Positions 18,760-27,692 of a stretch of DNA of 64,000 bases are shown here, piece by piece. Numbering within the stretch: position 1 is the stretch's first letter; each line of letters starts with the position of its first letter. Source of the stretch: CAVRZJ01 sp964594125 (lineage in GTDB: Bacteria > Acidobacteriota > Thermoanaerobaculia > Thermoanaerobaculales > Thermoanaerobaculaceae); assembly GCA_964594125.1 (NCBI GenBank), contig CAZQLL010000016.1, positions 1-64,000 on the forward strand, in the 5' to 3' direction. The translations under genes and the position numbers were made by a program. Under the pieces are notes generated by a model that was given only the letters and a program-made list of their open reading frames with translations, did no database searches and had not been told where the DNA came from.

Positions 18760-18788
18760 CTTAGAATGGACCATGCTCGGAAGCGGCG

Positions 18789-19217
18789 ATGAGTGAGCGC
18801 GGCACGCTGCGGTTGCACCTGTGGCCGGAAGCGTACGGCGTGGCGACGCTCTCCGAGGTGCCGGAGCTCACCGCCTGGCTGCTCCCCGACGGGCCGCCGG
18901 TGTCGCTCGTGGTCGGCCACGGCGAGATCAGCGTGCTCGCGCCCGAAACGGTGATCGACGCGCTCGGCGACGCCGTCGCCGGCCACGACCGCGGCTGGCG
19001 CGCGCTCACGTTCGACGCGGTGTTCCCGCTCTCGACGATCGGTCTGCTCGCCGCCGCCGCCCGCGCGCTGGCGGAGGTCGGCGTGCCCGTGATGGTGTTC
19101 TCGAGCCGGGAGACCGACCACCTGCTGGTGCCCTGCAAGCACGTCGGCCGCGCCCTCGCGGCGCTCGGCCAGGCCCGCCTCGACCGCTTCGTCGTCAAGG
19201 AGATCAGAACGCCGTGA
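18789..19217 (+). CDS. ACT-domain protein (CASTOR/ACT_7 type)
   Basis: 142 residues. The N-terminal half has a WPEAYGVATLSEVPELTAWLLPD pattern and the C-terminal half FSSRETDHLLVPCKHVGRALAAL, which fits the small stand-alone ACT-like proteins with a CASTOR-type tandem ACT fold, thought to bind amino acids. No enzyme domain is attached. ATG 18789 has GGAAG five bases upstream, and TAGAAT at 18762-18767 predicts a leader of only about 15 bases. It runs convergently into the porin-like gene with a 14-base overlap of 3' ends (19204-19217). Function: probably a small-molecule sensor; unproven. Confidence 0.75.
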   Translation: MSERGTLRLHLWPEAYGVATLSEVPELTAWLLPDGPPVSLVVGHGEISVLAPETVIDALGDAVAGHDRGWRALTFDAVFPLSTIGLLAAAARALAEVGVPVMVFSSRETDHLLVPCKHVGRALAALGQARLDRFVVKEIRTP

Positions 19218-20403
19218 CGATCCCCAGCGTCAGCCGGTCGGCGTCGTCGTCGAGGTCGTGAGTGATCTCGCCGAGCAGGCGGACGTTCCGCGCTATCAGG
19301 TAGTTGACCGTCAGCGAGGCGTTCTCGAGAGACGCCGCCTCGTCGTCGGAGTCGATCTTGTTGTACAGCGCCGAGAGCGCCCAGCGGCCGTCCTGCCCCT
19401 GGGGGAAGAAGTGCAGCTCGGCGAACCCGCCCGTGGTCTCGTACTCGGGGCCGGCGTGGCCGACGAAGAACGGGTCGTCGTCGGTGCGCTCGAGGTACTG
19501 CATGTTGAACTGCCACTTCGCGCCCATGTCGACCACCAGGTCGGGGCCGACGTAGCTGAGCGTCGAGGCGTGGCCGCTCGCCTCGTCCTCCTCCTCTCCC
19601 CAGTAGCCGAACAGCCCCACCCGCACCGGGCCGAACGAGCGCATCACCCGCAGCGACCAGTTCTTGAAGCCGTTTGAGTCGAAGGTGTCGCCCTCGAGCT
19701 CGCCGATCCCGTTGCCGTTGACCACCTGCGCGACCACCTCGACCTCCGCCGGGGCGTGCCAAGCGAGCACCAGGCCGCGATCGTACGCGAGATTCGTTGG
19801 CGCGTGCCCGACGCGGGTCTTGAAGATCTCGTAGTCGTTGCGCTCCAGCCGCAGCTCGCGCTTGAACAGCGGGTCGCAGACCTGAAACTGCCCGACCAGC
19901 AGGTCGACCGGCAGCTTGAAGAGCGAGCTGAACTGCACGTAGGTGTCTTCGAGCTTGACCGACTCGCCCTCTTCGAAGATGCCGTAGACGTAGTACGACA
20001 CGTGGTCGGTGATCGGACCGCCCGAGAGCAGCTTGACCACCCACGGCGTCTCGAAGTCGGATCGGTCTGGCGAGTCGTCGCCGGTGAAGTATGTCGGGTA
20101 GAGGTCCATCCGCAACGCCAGCGGGAGGTCGCGAGAGAGCTTGAGCAGCGGGTCGCCGACGTCCCAGGTGGCGCGCGACGGCTCCTTGGACGGGTCCTCC
20201 ATGCGGAAGCCGCGCCCCGCGAACTCCTCGCCGTACGGCTTCAGACGCGGGAACGGCGCGTGGCAGGTCGAGCATGAGAGCTGGTACTTGCGGGCGAACG
20301 CCGGAATGGCGTCGGCGCGCCGCGCCTCGGTCGCCGCGAGCACGGCGAAGCCGGCCGCCAGGACGATCACTGCAAGTCGCTGCGATCTCACGGTTTCCTC
20401 CAT
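19204..20403 (-). CDS. Outer-membrane beta-barrel with one c-type haem site
   Basis: 399 residues. A signal peptide (residues 1-32) is followed immediately by one CSTCH haem-binding motif in a short globular segment (YQLSCSTCHAPFPRLKPYGEEF). The rest (about 75-399) shows the alternating hydrophobic strands and Asp/Gly turns of a beta-barrel, and the protein ends in Phe, as outer-membrane proteins do. This matches porins that come with cytochromes and may plug or sit around a haem protein. It begins three bases after the pentahaem cytochrome stop, so they are one operon. The likely job is electron transfer across the outer membrane, or binding of the cytochrome to the pore; inference. Confidence 0.8.
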   Translation of the reverse strand: MEETVRSQRLAVIVLAAGFAVLAATEARRADAIPAFARKYQLSCSTCHAPFPRLKPYGEEFAGRGFRMEDPSKEPSRATWDVGDPLLKLSRDLPLALRMDLYPTYFTGDDSPDRSDFETPWVVKLLSGGPITDHVSYYVYGIFEEGESVKLEDTYVQFSSLFKLPVDLLVGQFQVCDPLFKRELRLERNDYEIFKTRVGHAPTNLAYDRGLVLAWHAPAEVEVVAQVVNGNGIGELEGDTFDSNGFKNWSLRVMRSFGPVRVGLFGYWGEEEDEASGHASTLSYVGPDLVVDMGAKWQFNMQYLERTDDDPFFVGHAGPEYETTGGFAELHFFPQGQDGRWALSALYNKIDSDDEAASLENASLTVNYLIARNVRLLGEITHDLDDDADRLTLGIVTAF

Positions 20404-20406
20404 GAG

Positions 20407-21771
20407 TCAGTCGAGCACGGTGAATACGGTGCTGTGCGCGTTGATCGTGACCGGAGCGGCCTCCTCGGTCGGCACCTTCAGGTACTCGGCGACCGAGGAG
20501 ACGAGGCGCGAGTAGTACAGCGTTGCGGTGACGGTGACCTCTCCCGGCGGCATGTCCTGCGGCAGCTTCCAGGTCATCGTCTCCGGGGTCGCGGCGAGCG
20601 GCGCCAGGCGGTAGTCGGGGCCGAATTCGGCGGTATTCCACTGCATGATCGTCATCCGCCCCTGCGGGTCGAGGTACGGCAGGCGGAAGATGCGGTCGCC
20701 GGGCTTCATCGTCGCGTAGGCGCCGTCGCGCTTCAGGCCAGGGAAGCCCGCGATCCCTCTCGCGTCGCCGATGTCCTGGTACGCCGTCGCGGTGTCGGAG
20801 GCGATCGTCAGCTCCTCCTTCGGGATCCCCTTGAGGTCGACCGGGAGGTGGTACCTCCTGCCCCTGCTGTCCTTCGCCTCGACGGTCATCCAGAGCACCC
20901 GCTCCTCCGCCGAGCCCGACGGGATCTTGTGACCGGCCTTGGCGTTGACCACGACCGCGGTGAGCTTCACGGTGTCGCCCGGCTCGGCCTCGCGCGTCTC
21001 TGGGTGGATGCGCACCTCGGCGACGCCGGCGAGCTTGCCGGGGTCGTGGGCGCCGTGGAACAGGTGCTGCCGCACGTCGGGCAGCTTCGAGCCCATCGTC
21101 GCCGCGCGCCCCGGTGCCGGCGGCATGTGGCACTCCTGGCAGACGATGCCGGCCCTGCCGTGCGGGCCGTCCCTCCATTCCAGGTGCGTCGACTTCACGT
21201 ACAGCCCCCACGGGTCCATCTCGTTGTGGCAGGTGCCGCAGAACTCGGCCGAGCGCAGGAACGGGTTCTCGCGGGTGTCGTGGTGCGGGCTCGACACGCC
21301 CGGGCGCGGCCCCTGCTTGACCCTGCCCGGCGACGAGATCCAGTTGAAGTTGTACGGCGTGTCGCCGGCGAACCCCGTGACGGTGTGGCACAGGTCGCAG
21401 CTCACCGCCTCGTTGGCGCGCGAGTTCTCGGCCGGCTTGGGAGGCGGCACGTCGCCGGCGAGGAACGCGAGCGGCGCATGGCAGCCGTTGCAGCCGGCCT
21501 TCACGCCGGCGACCTTCGGCTCCTTCTCGGCGTGCGGCACCGCGAGCTCGAAGTACTCGATCTCGTCCCAGTGGTGCGTGTACGCCTGCGACATCATCGC
21601 CTGCTCGTGCTGGCGCGCGATGTCGACGTGGCAGGTCGCGCACGCCTGCGGCCGCTCGTACGCGTCGTACGGCTGCGTGCCGAGCGCCGCATCGCCGGCC
21701 TTGGGCGCATCCTGCGCAGCGGACACGCCGGCCGCGAGGGCGACGGCGACGGTGGCGAAGGTCTTTTTCAT
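20407..21771 (-). CDS. Exported pentahaem c-type cytochrome
   Basis: 454 residues. A signal peptide (residues 1-19) precedes five CxxCH sites in the first half: CATCH, CNGCH, CDLCH, CGTCH and CQECH. The early part (cytochrome c554/NrfA-like spacing with HH-containing distal ligands such as THHWDE and SSPHHD) occupies about 30-230. The second half (about 255-454) is a beta-rich region without haems, with HKIPSGSAEERVLWM. It should be a periplasmic or outer-surface electron carrier. ATG 21771 has GGGGGGAAG directly upstream and a strong promoter at 21838-21810. It heads the operon with the haem-bearing porin. Haem count is certain; redox partner and substrate are unknown. Confidence 0.88.
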   Translation of the reverse strand: MKKTFATVAVALAAGVSAAQDAPKAGDAALGTQPYDAYERPQACATCHVDIARQHEQAMMSQAYTHHWDEIEYFELAVPHAEKEPKVAGVKAGCNGCHAPLAFLAGDVPPPKPAENSRANEAVSCDLCHTVTGFAGDTPYNFNWISSPGRVKQGPRPGVSSPHHDTRENPFLRSAEFCGTCHNEMDPWGLYVKSTHLEWRDGPHGRAGIVCQECHMPPAPGRAATMGSKLPDVRQHLFHGAHDPGKLAGVAEVRIHPETREAEPGDTVKLTAVVVNAKAGHKIPSGSAEERVLWMTVEAKDSRGRRYHLPVDLKGIPKEELTIASDTATAYQDIGDARGIAGFPGLKRDGAYATMKPGDRIFRLPYLDPQGRMTIMQWNTAEFGPDYRLAPLAATPETMTWKLPQDMPPGEVTVTATLYYSRLVSSVAEYLKVPTEEAAPVTINAHSTVFTVLD

Positions 21772-21809
21772 CTTCCCCCCGGCTCGCCTTTGCGCGAGCC
21801 CGTGACATT

Positions 21810-21838
21810 ACTGTGATGCGTTGCTCAACGTGTGTCAA
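21810..21838 (-). promoter_or_regulatory. Promoter of the cytochrome-porin operon
   Basis: On the minus strand TTGACA (21838-21833), a 17-base spacer, CACAGT (21815-21810). Identical hexamers and spacing occur at 1787-1759. The spacer contains the inverted repeat CGTTG-CT-CAACG (21819-21830), a possible operator. The surrounding gap is AT-richer than average. Confidence 0.6.
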
Positions 21839-21907
21839 TGTGCCCTGTTTCACATGAACCCGGCGACCGCCGCCTGCGTAAGAGTGGGTGCGACGGTGGA
21901 GGGCGGC

Positions 21908-23110
21908 ATGTCCAGGAAGTCCAGGTGGCTGATCGGTGCGGCGGTGGGAGCGGCGGTCGTGGGCTCGGCGGTGGCGCTCGCCACGCGCTCCAGGGGCGGC
22001 GACGCCGAGGAGCTCGGCTGGGCGCTCGGCAAGGCCGAGGTCGCCGACGTGCAGGTCGAGGTGACCGAGATCGGCACGGTGGAGCCGGAGATCAAGGTCG
22101 ACGTCAAGTCGGCGCTTTCCGGCAAGGTGGTGGCGCTGCCGGTGCGCGAGGGCGACGTCGTGAAGAAGGGCCAGCTCCTCGCCGCGATCGAGCCCGACGT
22201 CAACCAGGCGCAGACGCTCGCCGCCGTGCGGCGCAACGTCAACCAGCAGGAGATCGAGTACGCCGATGCCGAAAAGGACTTCCACGCGAAGGACGAGCTG
22301 CTGAAGGCCGGGTTGATCTCGGTCGAGCTGCACCGGGCCGCCGAGACGCGCTACAAGGCGGCGGCGGAAAGCCTCTCGGCGGCGCGCGAGAAGGCCGGGA
22401 TCATGGAGGCGTCGGGCGTCCCGCTGACCACCAACCCGAACCAGCAGCTCAACATCACCTCGCCGATGGACGGCGTGGTGATCACCCGGCCGGTGCAGCT
22501 CGGCGAGGCGGTGACCGGCGCCGGCTCGTTCAACGCCGGCACGGTGATCCTCACCGTCGCCGACCTCGCGAGCATGATCGTGAAGGCGGGGGTGAGCGAG
22601 GTCGACATCGGCAAGATCAGCGTCGGCGCGCCGGTGATGGTAACCCTCGACGCCTACCCGAAGCTGCGCTTTCCCGCGAGGGTGTCGCGCATCGCCCCCG
22701 CCGCGCGCCTGCAGGACCAGGTGAAGGTGTTCGACGTCGAGGTGACGCTCGACTCCCTGGGCAAGGAGCTGCGCACCGGCATGACCGCCAACGTGGTGAT
22801 CAAGGGCGAGCGCGCCGAAGGCGTGCTGGCGGTGCCGATCGAGGCGGTGTTCCACCGTGAGGACGGCGAGGTGGTGTACGTCAGGAAGCCGGCGGCCGGG
22901 GCGGAGAAGGGCAAGGCGAAGGCGAACGACGGCCAGCCGAGGGCCACCCCGAACCCGCGCGACGCCTGGAAGGCGACGTTCGAGGAGCGCAGGGTCGTCA
23001 CCGGGCTGGCGTCGATCTCGCACGCCCAGATCGTCTCCGGGCTCGACGCCGGCGAGGAGGTGGCGCTCGAGGACCCGACGCGGCCGAAGAAGAAGGAGGA
23101 GAACCGGTGA
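21908..23110 (+). CDS. Periplasmic adaptor protein (HlyD/MacA-like) of an ABC efflux system
   Basis: 400 residues. A short cytoplasmic head and one membrane helix (about 7-26), then the lipoyl/barrel-sandwich halves around SALSGKVVALPVREGDVVKKGQLLA and ITSPMDGVVITRPVQLGEAV, a helical hairpin between them (about 95-165) and a beta-barrel domain with VPIEAVF at the end. The C-terminus carries a Lys-rich tail. It should bridge the inner-membrane ABC permease and an outer-membrane channel. ATG 21908 has GGAGGG five bases upstream; longer frames begin in the promoter zone. It overlaps the ATPase gene by GTGA. There is no TolC-like gene next to it. Confidence 0.88.
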   Translation: MSRKSRWLIGAAVGAAVVGSAVALATRSRGGDAEELGWALGKAEVADVQVEVTEIGTVEPEIKVDVKSALSGKVVALPVREGDVVKKGQLLAAIEPDVNQAQTLAAVRRNVNQQEIEYADAEKDFHAKDELLKAGLISVELHRAAETRYKAAAESLSAAREKAGIMEASGVPLTTNPNQQLNITSPMDGVVITRPVQLGEAVTGAGSFNAGTVILTVADLASMIVKAGVSEVDIGKISVGAPVMVTLDAYPKLRFPARVSRIAPAARLQDQVKVFDVEVTLDSLGKELRTGMTANVVIKGERAEGVLAVPIEAVFHREDGEVVYVRKPAAGAEKGKAKANDGQPRATPNPRDAWKATFEERRVVTGLASISHAQIVSGLDAGEEVALEDPTRPKKKEENR

Positions 23111-23844
23111 GCGCAAGTGAGGAGCTCACGAGCGCTCGCCGCGACTCGCCGGCAGGCGACGTCCTGCTCTCGCTCACGGGCGTCTGGAAGACGTACGACG
23201 CCGGCGAGGTCGCCGTGCACGCGCTGCGCGGCATCGACCTCGAGGTGCGGCGCGGCGAGTACGTGGCGATCATGGGGCCGTCGGGGTCGGGCAAGTCGAC
23301 GCTGATGCACATCCTCGGCTGCCTCGACACGCCGACGCGCGGCTCCTACCTGCTCGCCGGCGAGGAGGTCGCCAACCTCTCCGCGGGGCGTCTTGCCGTC
23401 CTGCGCAACAGGTTCATCGGTTTCGTCTTCCAGAGCTTCAACCTGCTCCCGCGGGCGTCGGTGCTGCGCAACGTCGAGCTGCCGCTGCTGTACGGCGGCG
23501 TCGGCGGCGAGGAGCGGCGGCGGCGGGCGCTCGCGATGCTTGCCAGCACCGGCCTCGGCGACCGCGGCAGGCACCTCCCCTCGCAGCTCTCCGGCGGCCA
23601 GCGGCAGCGCGCGGCGGTCGCGCGCGCGCTCGTCACCGAGCCGGCGCTGCTGCTCGCCGACGAGCCCACCGGCAACCTCGACCAGGCCACCGGCGGCGAG
23701 GTGATGGAGCTGTTCGACCGCCTCAACGGCTCCGGCCAGACCGTCATCCTGGTGACCCACGACCCGATGGTCGCGCGCCACGCGCGCCGCATCGTGAAGC
23801 TGGTCGACGGCCTGATCAGCGACGACCTGGAGCAGGCCGCGTGA
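23107..23844 (+). CDS. MacB/LolD-type ABC transporter ATPase
   Basis: 245 residues. Complete ABC ATPase: Walker A GPSGSGKST, Q-loop FVFQSFNLLPRASVLRNVELPL, signature LSGGQRQRAAVARAL, Walker B LLLADEPTGNLD and switch His in VTHDPMVARHA. The LLPRxxxxxNVELPL Q-loop region is characteristic of the MacB/LolD/FtsE group, which couple to FtsX-fold permeases. GTG 23107 overlaps the adaptor stop, and the stop overlaps the next GTG (23841). It powers the two following permeases in mechanotransmission-type export of a peptide, lipid or antibiotic. Confidence 0.92.
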   Translation: MSASEELTSARRDSPAGDVLLSLTGVWKTYDAGEVAVHALRGIDLEVRRGEYVAIMGPSGSGKSTLMHILGCLDTPTRGSYLLAGEEVANLSAGRLAVLRNRFIGFVFQSFNLLPRASVLRNVELPLLYGGVGGEERRRRALAMLASTGLGDRGRHLPSQLSGGQRQRAAVARALVTEPALLLADEPTGNLDQATGGEVMELFDRLNGSGQTVILVTHDPMVARHARRIVKLVDGLISDDLEQAA

Positions 23845-25073
23845 ACCTCCTGGAGATCCTCGGCGACGGCTTCGCCGACATTCGCGCCAACGCGGGCCGC
23901 ACGGCGCTGCAGACGCTCGGCATCGTCCTCGGCGTCGCCTCGGTGGTGGGCACGATGGGGCTGATGGCCGGCGAGCGGGCGCAGAGCATGAAGTACTGGG
24001 CCGAGACCGGCGGCGTGCTCAAGCTCGGCGTCTACGCGAGGCCGCCGGACACGGTGCGCACCTCGGCGCGCGCGCAGGCCAGCCGCGGCCTCACCCTCGA
24101 CGACGTCGAGGCGATCCGCGCGACGATCCCCGGCTTCGACCTCGTCGAGCCGCAGATTTCGGGCCGCCGCATGGTGCGGACCGCGCGCGCCGCCAGGGAA
24201 TACCGCGTCATGGGGGTGGCGCCGGCGTACGCCGATTACAACGAGCTGGTCGTCGAAAAGGGGCGGTTCCTCACCGACGACGACCTCGCCGCCGCCGCCT
24301 CGGTGTGCGTCGTCGGCGCCGACCGCGCGGCCGAGTTCTTCGGCGCCGAGGACCCGCTGGGGCGGACGCTGCGGCTCGGCGACCACCTGTTCACCGTGGT
24401 GGGGGTACTGGCGTACCGCGAGTTCTACTGGAACCGCGCCGAGAATCACAACGCGCTCGGCTGGATCAACGAGCTGATCGTGATCCCGGTCACGGCGGTG
24501 CAGTCGCGCTGGGCCGGCGCGGGCAGCCGCAGGGTCGACGAGATCGCGCTGCGGCTGCGCTCGGTCGACGACCACAAGGCATCGGTCGCGGCGTTGCGCC
24601 GCCTGCTGCTGGCGCGCCACGGCGCCGAGGACTTCCAGGTGTGGGACCGCCAGGAGCGCATCCAGCAGATGAACCAGCAGGGGCAGGTGTACGACCTCAC
24701 GTTCAAGGCGTGCGCCGCCATCTCGCTGCTCGTCGGCATCATCGTGGTCGCCAACATCCTGCTCGCCTCGCTCGCCGCGCGGCTGCGCGAGGTCGGCATC
24801 CGCAAGGCGCTCGGCGCCAAGGGGTGGCACATCGCCGCGCAGTACCTGCTCGAGGCGGCGATCGTGTGCGGCATCGGCGCGGGCGCCGGCCTCGCGCTCG
24901 GCATCGGCTTCGTCTACGGCATGGCGAGCCTGCTCGATCAGATGGCGGTGCTCACCCCCGCGATGGCGGCCGCCGCGATCGCCTCGTCGGTCTTCGTCGC
25001 GGTCGTCGCGGGCGCCTACCCGGCGATCAAGGCGGCGCGCCTCGACCCGGTGGTGGCGCTGAGGTACGAATGA
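23841..25073 (+). CDS. FtsX/MacB-fold ABC permease 1
   Basis: 410 residues with the MacB topology: one N-terminal membrane helix (about 20-42, LQTLGIVLGVASVVGTMGLMAG), a large periplasmic domain (about 45-285), and three C-terminal helices in the FtsX domain (about 295-400) with LREVGIRKALGAKGWHIAAQYLLEA, the typical E-G-RKA-G motif of this family, ending PVVALRYE. GTG 23841 overlaps the ATPase stop, and the stop overlaps the second permease start (ATGA at 25070). With permease 2 it can form a heterodimeric membrane part. Confidence 0.88.
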   Translation: MNLLEILGDGFADIRANAGRTALQTLGIVLGVASVVGTMGLMAGERAQSMKYWAETGGVLKLGVYARPPDTVRTSARAQASRGLTLDDVEAIRATIPGFDLVEPQISGRRMVRTARAAREYRVMGVAPAYADYNELVVEKGRFLTDDDLAAAASVCVVGADRAAEFFGAEDPLGRTLRLGDHLFTVVGVLAYREFYWNRAENHNALGWINELIVIPVTAVQSRWAGAGSRRVDEIALRLRSVDDHKASVAALRRLLLARHGAEDFQVWDRQERIQQMNQQGQVYDLTFKACAAISLLVGIIVVANILLASLAARLREVGIRKALGAKGWHIAAQYLLEAAIVCGIGAGAGLALGIGFVYGMASLLDQMAVLTPAMAAAAIASSVFVAVVAGAYPAIKAARLDPVVALRYE

Positions 25074-26302
25074 ACGTCGCGTTCTGGGAGGCCGTCCGCA
25101 CCACCTTCGCGGAGATCTGGGCGCACAAGCTCCGCTCGTCGCTCACGCTCGTCGGCGTCGTCCTCGGCACCATGGCGGTGGTGGTCATGGTGACGCTCAT
25201 CGAGGGCGTCAAGGTGATGGTGTGGGACGGCATCAAGAGCCTCGGCTTCGACGGCGTGATGTTCATCGCCGCCGATACCCCGCAGGATCCGCTCGAGCGC
25301 AGGAAGGCGGGCCTGTCGCGCGGCCTCAGCGTCCGCGACCTCGGCGTGGTCGACGACTCCGGTTCCCTGGACGCAGTGGCGGCGCTGCGCATCAGGGACA
25401 TGGTCGTCCGGTCCGGCGGCGAGGAGCGGCGCGCGCGCGTGTACGGGATCACGCCGTCGTACGTCGCGGTGCACGACCGCCCGATCGCCGCCGGGCGGTG
25501 GTTCGACCGGGGCGACGAGATCGAGCGACGGCGCGTCGCAGTGCTCGGTTTCGAGCTCGCGGAGAAGATGTTTGGCGGCGACGACCCGCTCGGCAAGCAG
25601 CTCCGCATCGGCGACACGGCGTTCCGCATCGTCGGCGTCGAGGGCAGGCTCGGCAACCGCCAGGCCAACTCGGGGTGGACGCGCCGCGAGATGAACGGCG
25701 TGCTGATCCCGCTCGCCACCTTCCGCGCCTACCTGCAGGGCGGCGAGCGCGTCAACCTGATGACCGTGAGGACCTCCCGGCTCGACGCCCTCGAGGACGT
25801 CAAGGCGGAGGTCGAGCGCATGGTGCGCCGCGCCCACCACGGCGTCGGCGACTTCGAGATCGAGAACGTCGCCGACGAGATGCTCAAGGCCGAGAAGGAG
25901 ATCCGCGTGATGCTGCGGAACTGGACGATCGTCCTCTCGGTGATCTCGGGGATCTCGCTGCTGGTCGGCGGCGTCGGCATCTACTCGGTGCTCAAGATCT
26001 CGCTCGCCGAGCGCCTCTTCGAGATCGGCCTGCGCAAGTCGATCGGCGCGTCCGACCGCGCAATCCTGACGCAGTTCCTCGTCGAGTCGACGACGCTCTC
26101 GGTGCTCGGCGGGACGCTCGGCTGCGGCGCCGGCGCCGCGCTGTGCATCGCCCTGTCGCCCAACTTCGAGGCCGGCCTGCCGCTGGCGCCGCTCGGCTTC
26201 CAGCTCGGCATCGGCTTCGCCGTCGCCGTCGGCCTGTTCGCCGGCCTCTTCCCGGCGCTCTCCGCCTCCCGCCTCACCCCGATGGAGGCGCTGCGGGGAT
26301 AG
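25070..26302 (+). CDS. FtsX/MacB-fold ABC permease 2
   Basis: 410 residues, same architecture and length as permease 1 but clearly different in sequence. An N-terminal helix with TLVGVVLGTMAVVVMVTLIEG, a periplasmic domain with YGITPSYVAVHDRPIAAGRWF, and three C-terminal helices with GLRKSIGASDRAILTQFLVESTTL and the ending LTPMEALRG. ATG 25070 overlaps the permease 1 stop. The operon thus encodes adaptor, ATPase and two non-identical permeases, unlike classical MacB (ATPase fused to one permease). End of operon: no clear terminator follows. Confidence 0.88.
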   Translation: MNVAFWEAVRTTFAEIWAHKLRSSLTLVGVVLGTMAVVVMVTLIEGVKVMVWDGIKSLGFDGVMFIAADTPQDPLERRKAGLSRGLSVRDLGVVDDSGSLDAVAALRIRDMVVRSGGEERRARVYGITPSYVAVHDRPIAAGRWFDRGDEIERRRVAVLGFELAEKMFGGDDPLGKQLRIGDTAFRIVGVEGRLGNRQANSGWTRREMNGVLIPLATFRAYLQGGERVNLMTVRTSRLDALEDVKAEVERMVRRAHHGVGDFEIENVADEMLKAEKEIRVMLRNWTIVLSVISGISLLVGGVGIYSVLKISLAERLFEIGLRKSIGASDRAILTQFLVESTTLSVLGGTLGCGAGAALCIALSPNFEAGLPLAPLGFQLGIGFAVAVGLFAGLFPALSASRLTPMEALRG

Positions 26303-26518
26303 CGGCCGGCGCGAGGCATGAAGGCATAAAGCCATAGCAGGTTGAGGGATTTGCGGGTCGGCCCCGCCTCCCGCGGCGCCTCCCTCATCTGCGAGTCACC
26401 CCGTCCCGCGCGAGGGCACGCCGGAGCGCCGTGCCACCCGGCACGGCCGCGCACGCGGCGCGGCGGTCCTGCGAGGGAGCGCGACAGGAGGAGGCACCCC
26501 TCCGCCTCCAGCCCCGCC

Positions 26519-27604
26519 TCAGCGCCGGGCGAGACGTACGAGAGCGGCCGGCGCCTCCGGCGACAGCGGCGCGAGGCGAGCGGCCTCGCGGATCGCCGCC
26601 GCGGCTGCGCGTCGGCGGCCGCGGTCGGCGAGCAGCTCTCCGAGCCAGAGGTGCGCGGCGGCGCTCGACGGCGCGAGCGCGACGGCGCGGCGCAGCGAGC
26701 GCTCGGCGGCGGTGAGGTCGCCGTCGAGGAGGTGCTCCACCCGGCCGCGGGCGGCGACGGCTTCGGCGAGGTCGGGGTCGAGGGCGAGCGCGCGGGACAC
26801 GGCGGCGCGTGCGTTCACGAGCGCGGCGCGCTCCGCGTCGCCGGCGGCCGCGCCGGCGGCCGCGCGCAGGTTCAGCGTGGCGAGCGCCGCGTGCGCCGCG
26901 GCATAGGCGGGAGCGTCGTGCGTCGCCTGGGCGAGGCACGCCGCCGCCTCCGCGCGCGCCGCCTCGCCGCCGGTGCGGGTAAGGAAGCGCGCCCGCATGA
27001 GGAGCTGGCGGACGGCCTCGCCCGGCGCGCGCCGCCGCCGCAGTGCCTCGCGCACGCGAGCGGCGGCGGCCGGCCTGAGGGCGCGCACGATGTCGACCGC
27101 GAGGTCCTCCTCGACGTCGAGGAGGGCGGCGACCGGACGCACGATGCCGGCGCCGCCGCGCCGCCCGCCGGTCGCGACGTCCACCAGGTCGGCGCTGACC
27201 GCCAGCGTGTCGCCCTGGCGCTCCGCGCGGCCCGTCACCACCAGACGGGCGCCGAGCACCCGGCCCGCCTCGCGCGGCTCGGCGGGGAGCGCCGCGGCGT
27301 CACCGCCGGCGGCGCCGATCACGAGCACGCCCGGAACGCTGCCGAGCGCTTCGGCGAGCCCGTCCGTCATGCCGTCGGCGAGCACCGCGGCGCCCGCGTC
27401 CGCGCCGCCCGCCGCGAACGGGAGAACAGCGACGGTGTCGCTCGCGGCGGCGCGGCCCGCGCCGAGGTGGCGGACCAGCAGGACTGCACCGGCCGCCAGC
27501 GGCAGAAGCAGCCAGACGAGCGAGCGTCGGGCGTAGGTCGCGTGCGAGACGCGCGCCGGCGTGCCGGCGTCGCCCGGCCGCGGTGGAGGCGCGGAAGCGC
27601 TCAT
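26519..27604 (-). CDS. TolB-like domain protein with TPR repeats, membrane-anchored
   Basis: 361 residues. A single membrane helix (about 30-46, LVWLLLPLAAGAVLLV) is followed by a TolB-N/CsgG-like segment with VAVLPFAAGG and LADGMTDGLAEALGSVPGVLVIG (about 57-155), and then three or more TPR-type helix pairs (about 205-360, e.g. AVSRALALDPDLAEAVAARG and LRRAVALAPSSAAAHLWLGEL). This layout is usual for the periplasmic half of CadC/adenylate-cyclase-type transcription regulators, but the N-terminal winged helix is absent: only about 28 residues precede the helix. It may be a stand-alone sensor part or a degenerate receptor. Downstream of prmC with 88 bases between. Confidence 0.72.
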   Translation of the reverse strand: MSASAPPPRPGDAGTPARVSHATYARRSLVWLLLPLAAGAVLLVRHLGAGRAAASDTVAVLPFAAGGADAGAAVLADGMTDGLAEALGSVPGVLVIGAAGGDAAALPAEPREAGRVLGARLVVTGRAERQGDTLAVSADLVDVATGGRRGGAGIVRPVAALLDVEEDLAVDIVRALRPAAAARVREALRRRRAPGEAVRQLLMRARFLTRTGGEAARAEAAACLAQATHDAPAYAAAHAALATLNLRAAAGAAAGDAERAALVNARAAVSRALALDPDLAEAVAARGRVEHLLDGDLTAAERSLRRAVALAPSSAAAHLWLGELLADRGRRRAAAAAIREAARLAPLSPEAPAALVRLARR

Positions 27605-27692
27605 GGCAGCGCGGATGATAGTACGCGGCGGGACGCCGGCGTCCGACTGCGCCGGAGGGGGATGTGGACGCTGCGGGCGCAGCCGGCTGGCG

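Noticed and set aside
18761..23116. A 1451-codon antisense open frame
   Set aside because: It spans several clear genes on both strands. GC-rich codon bias removes stops from other frames, and the translation is Arg/Gly/Ala-rich without family signals.
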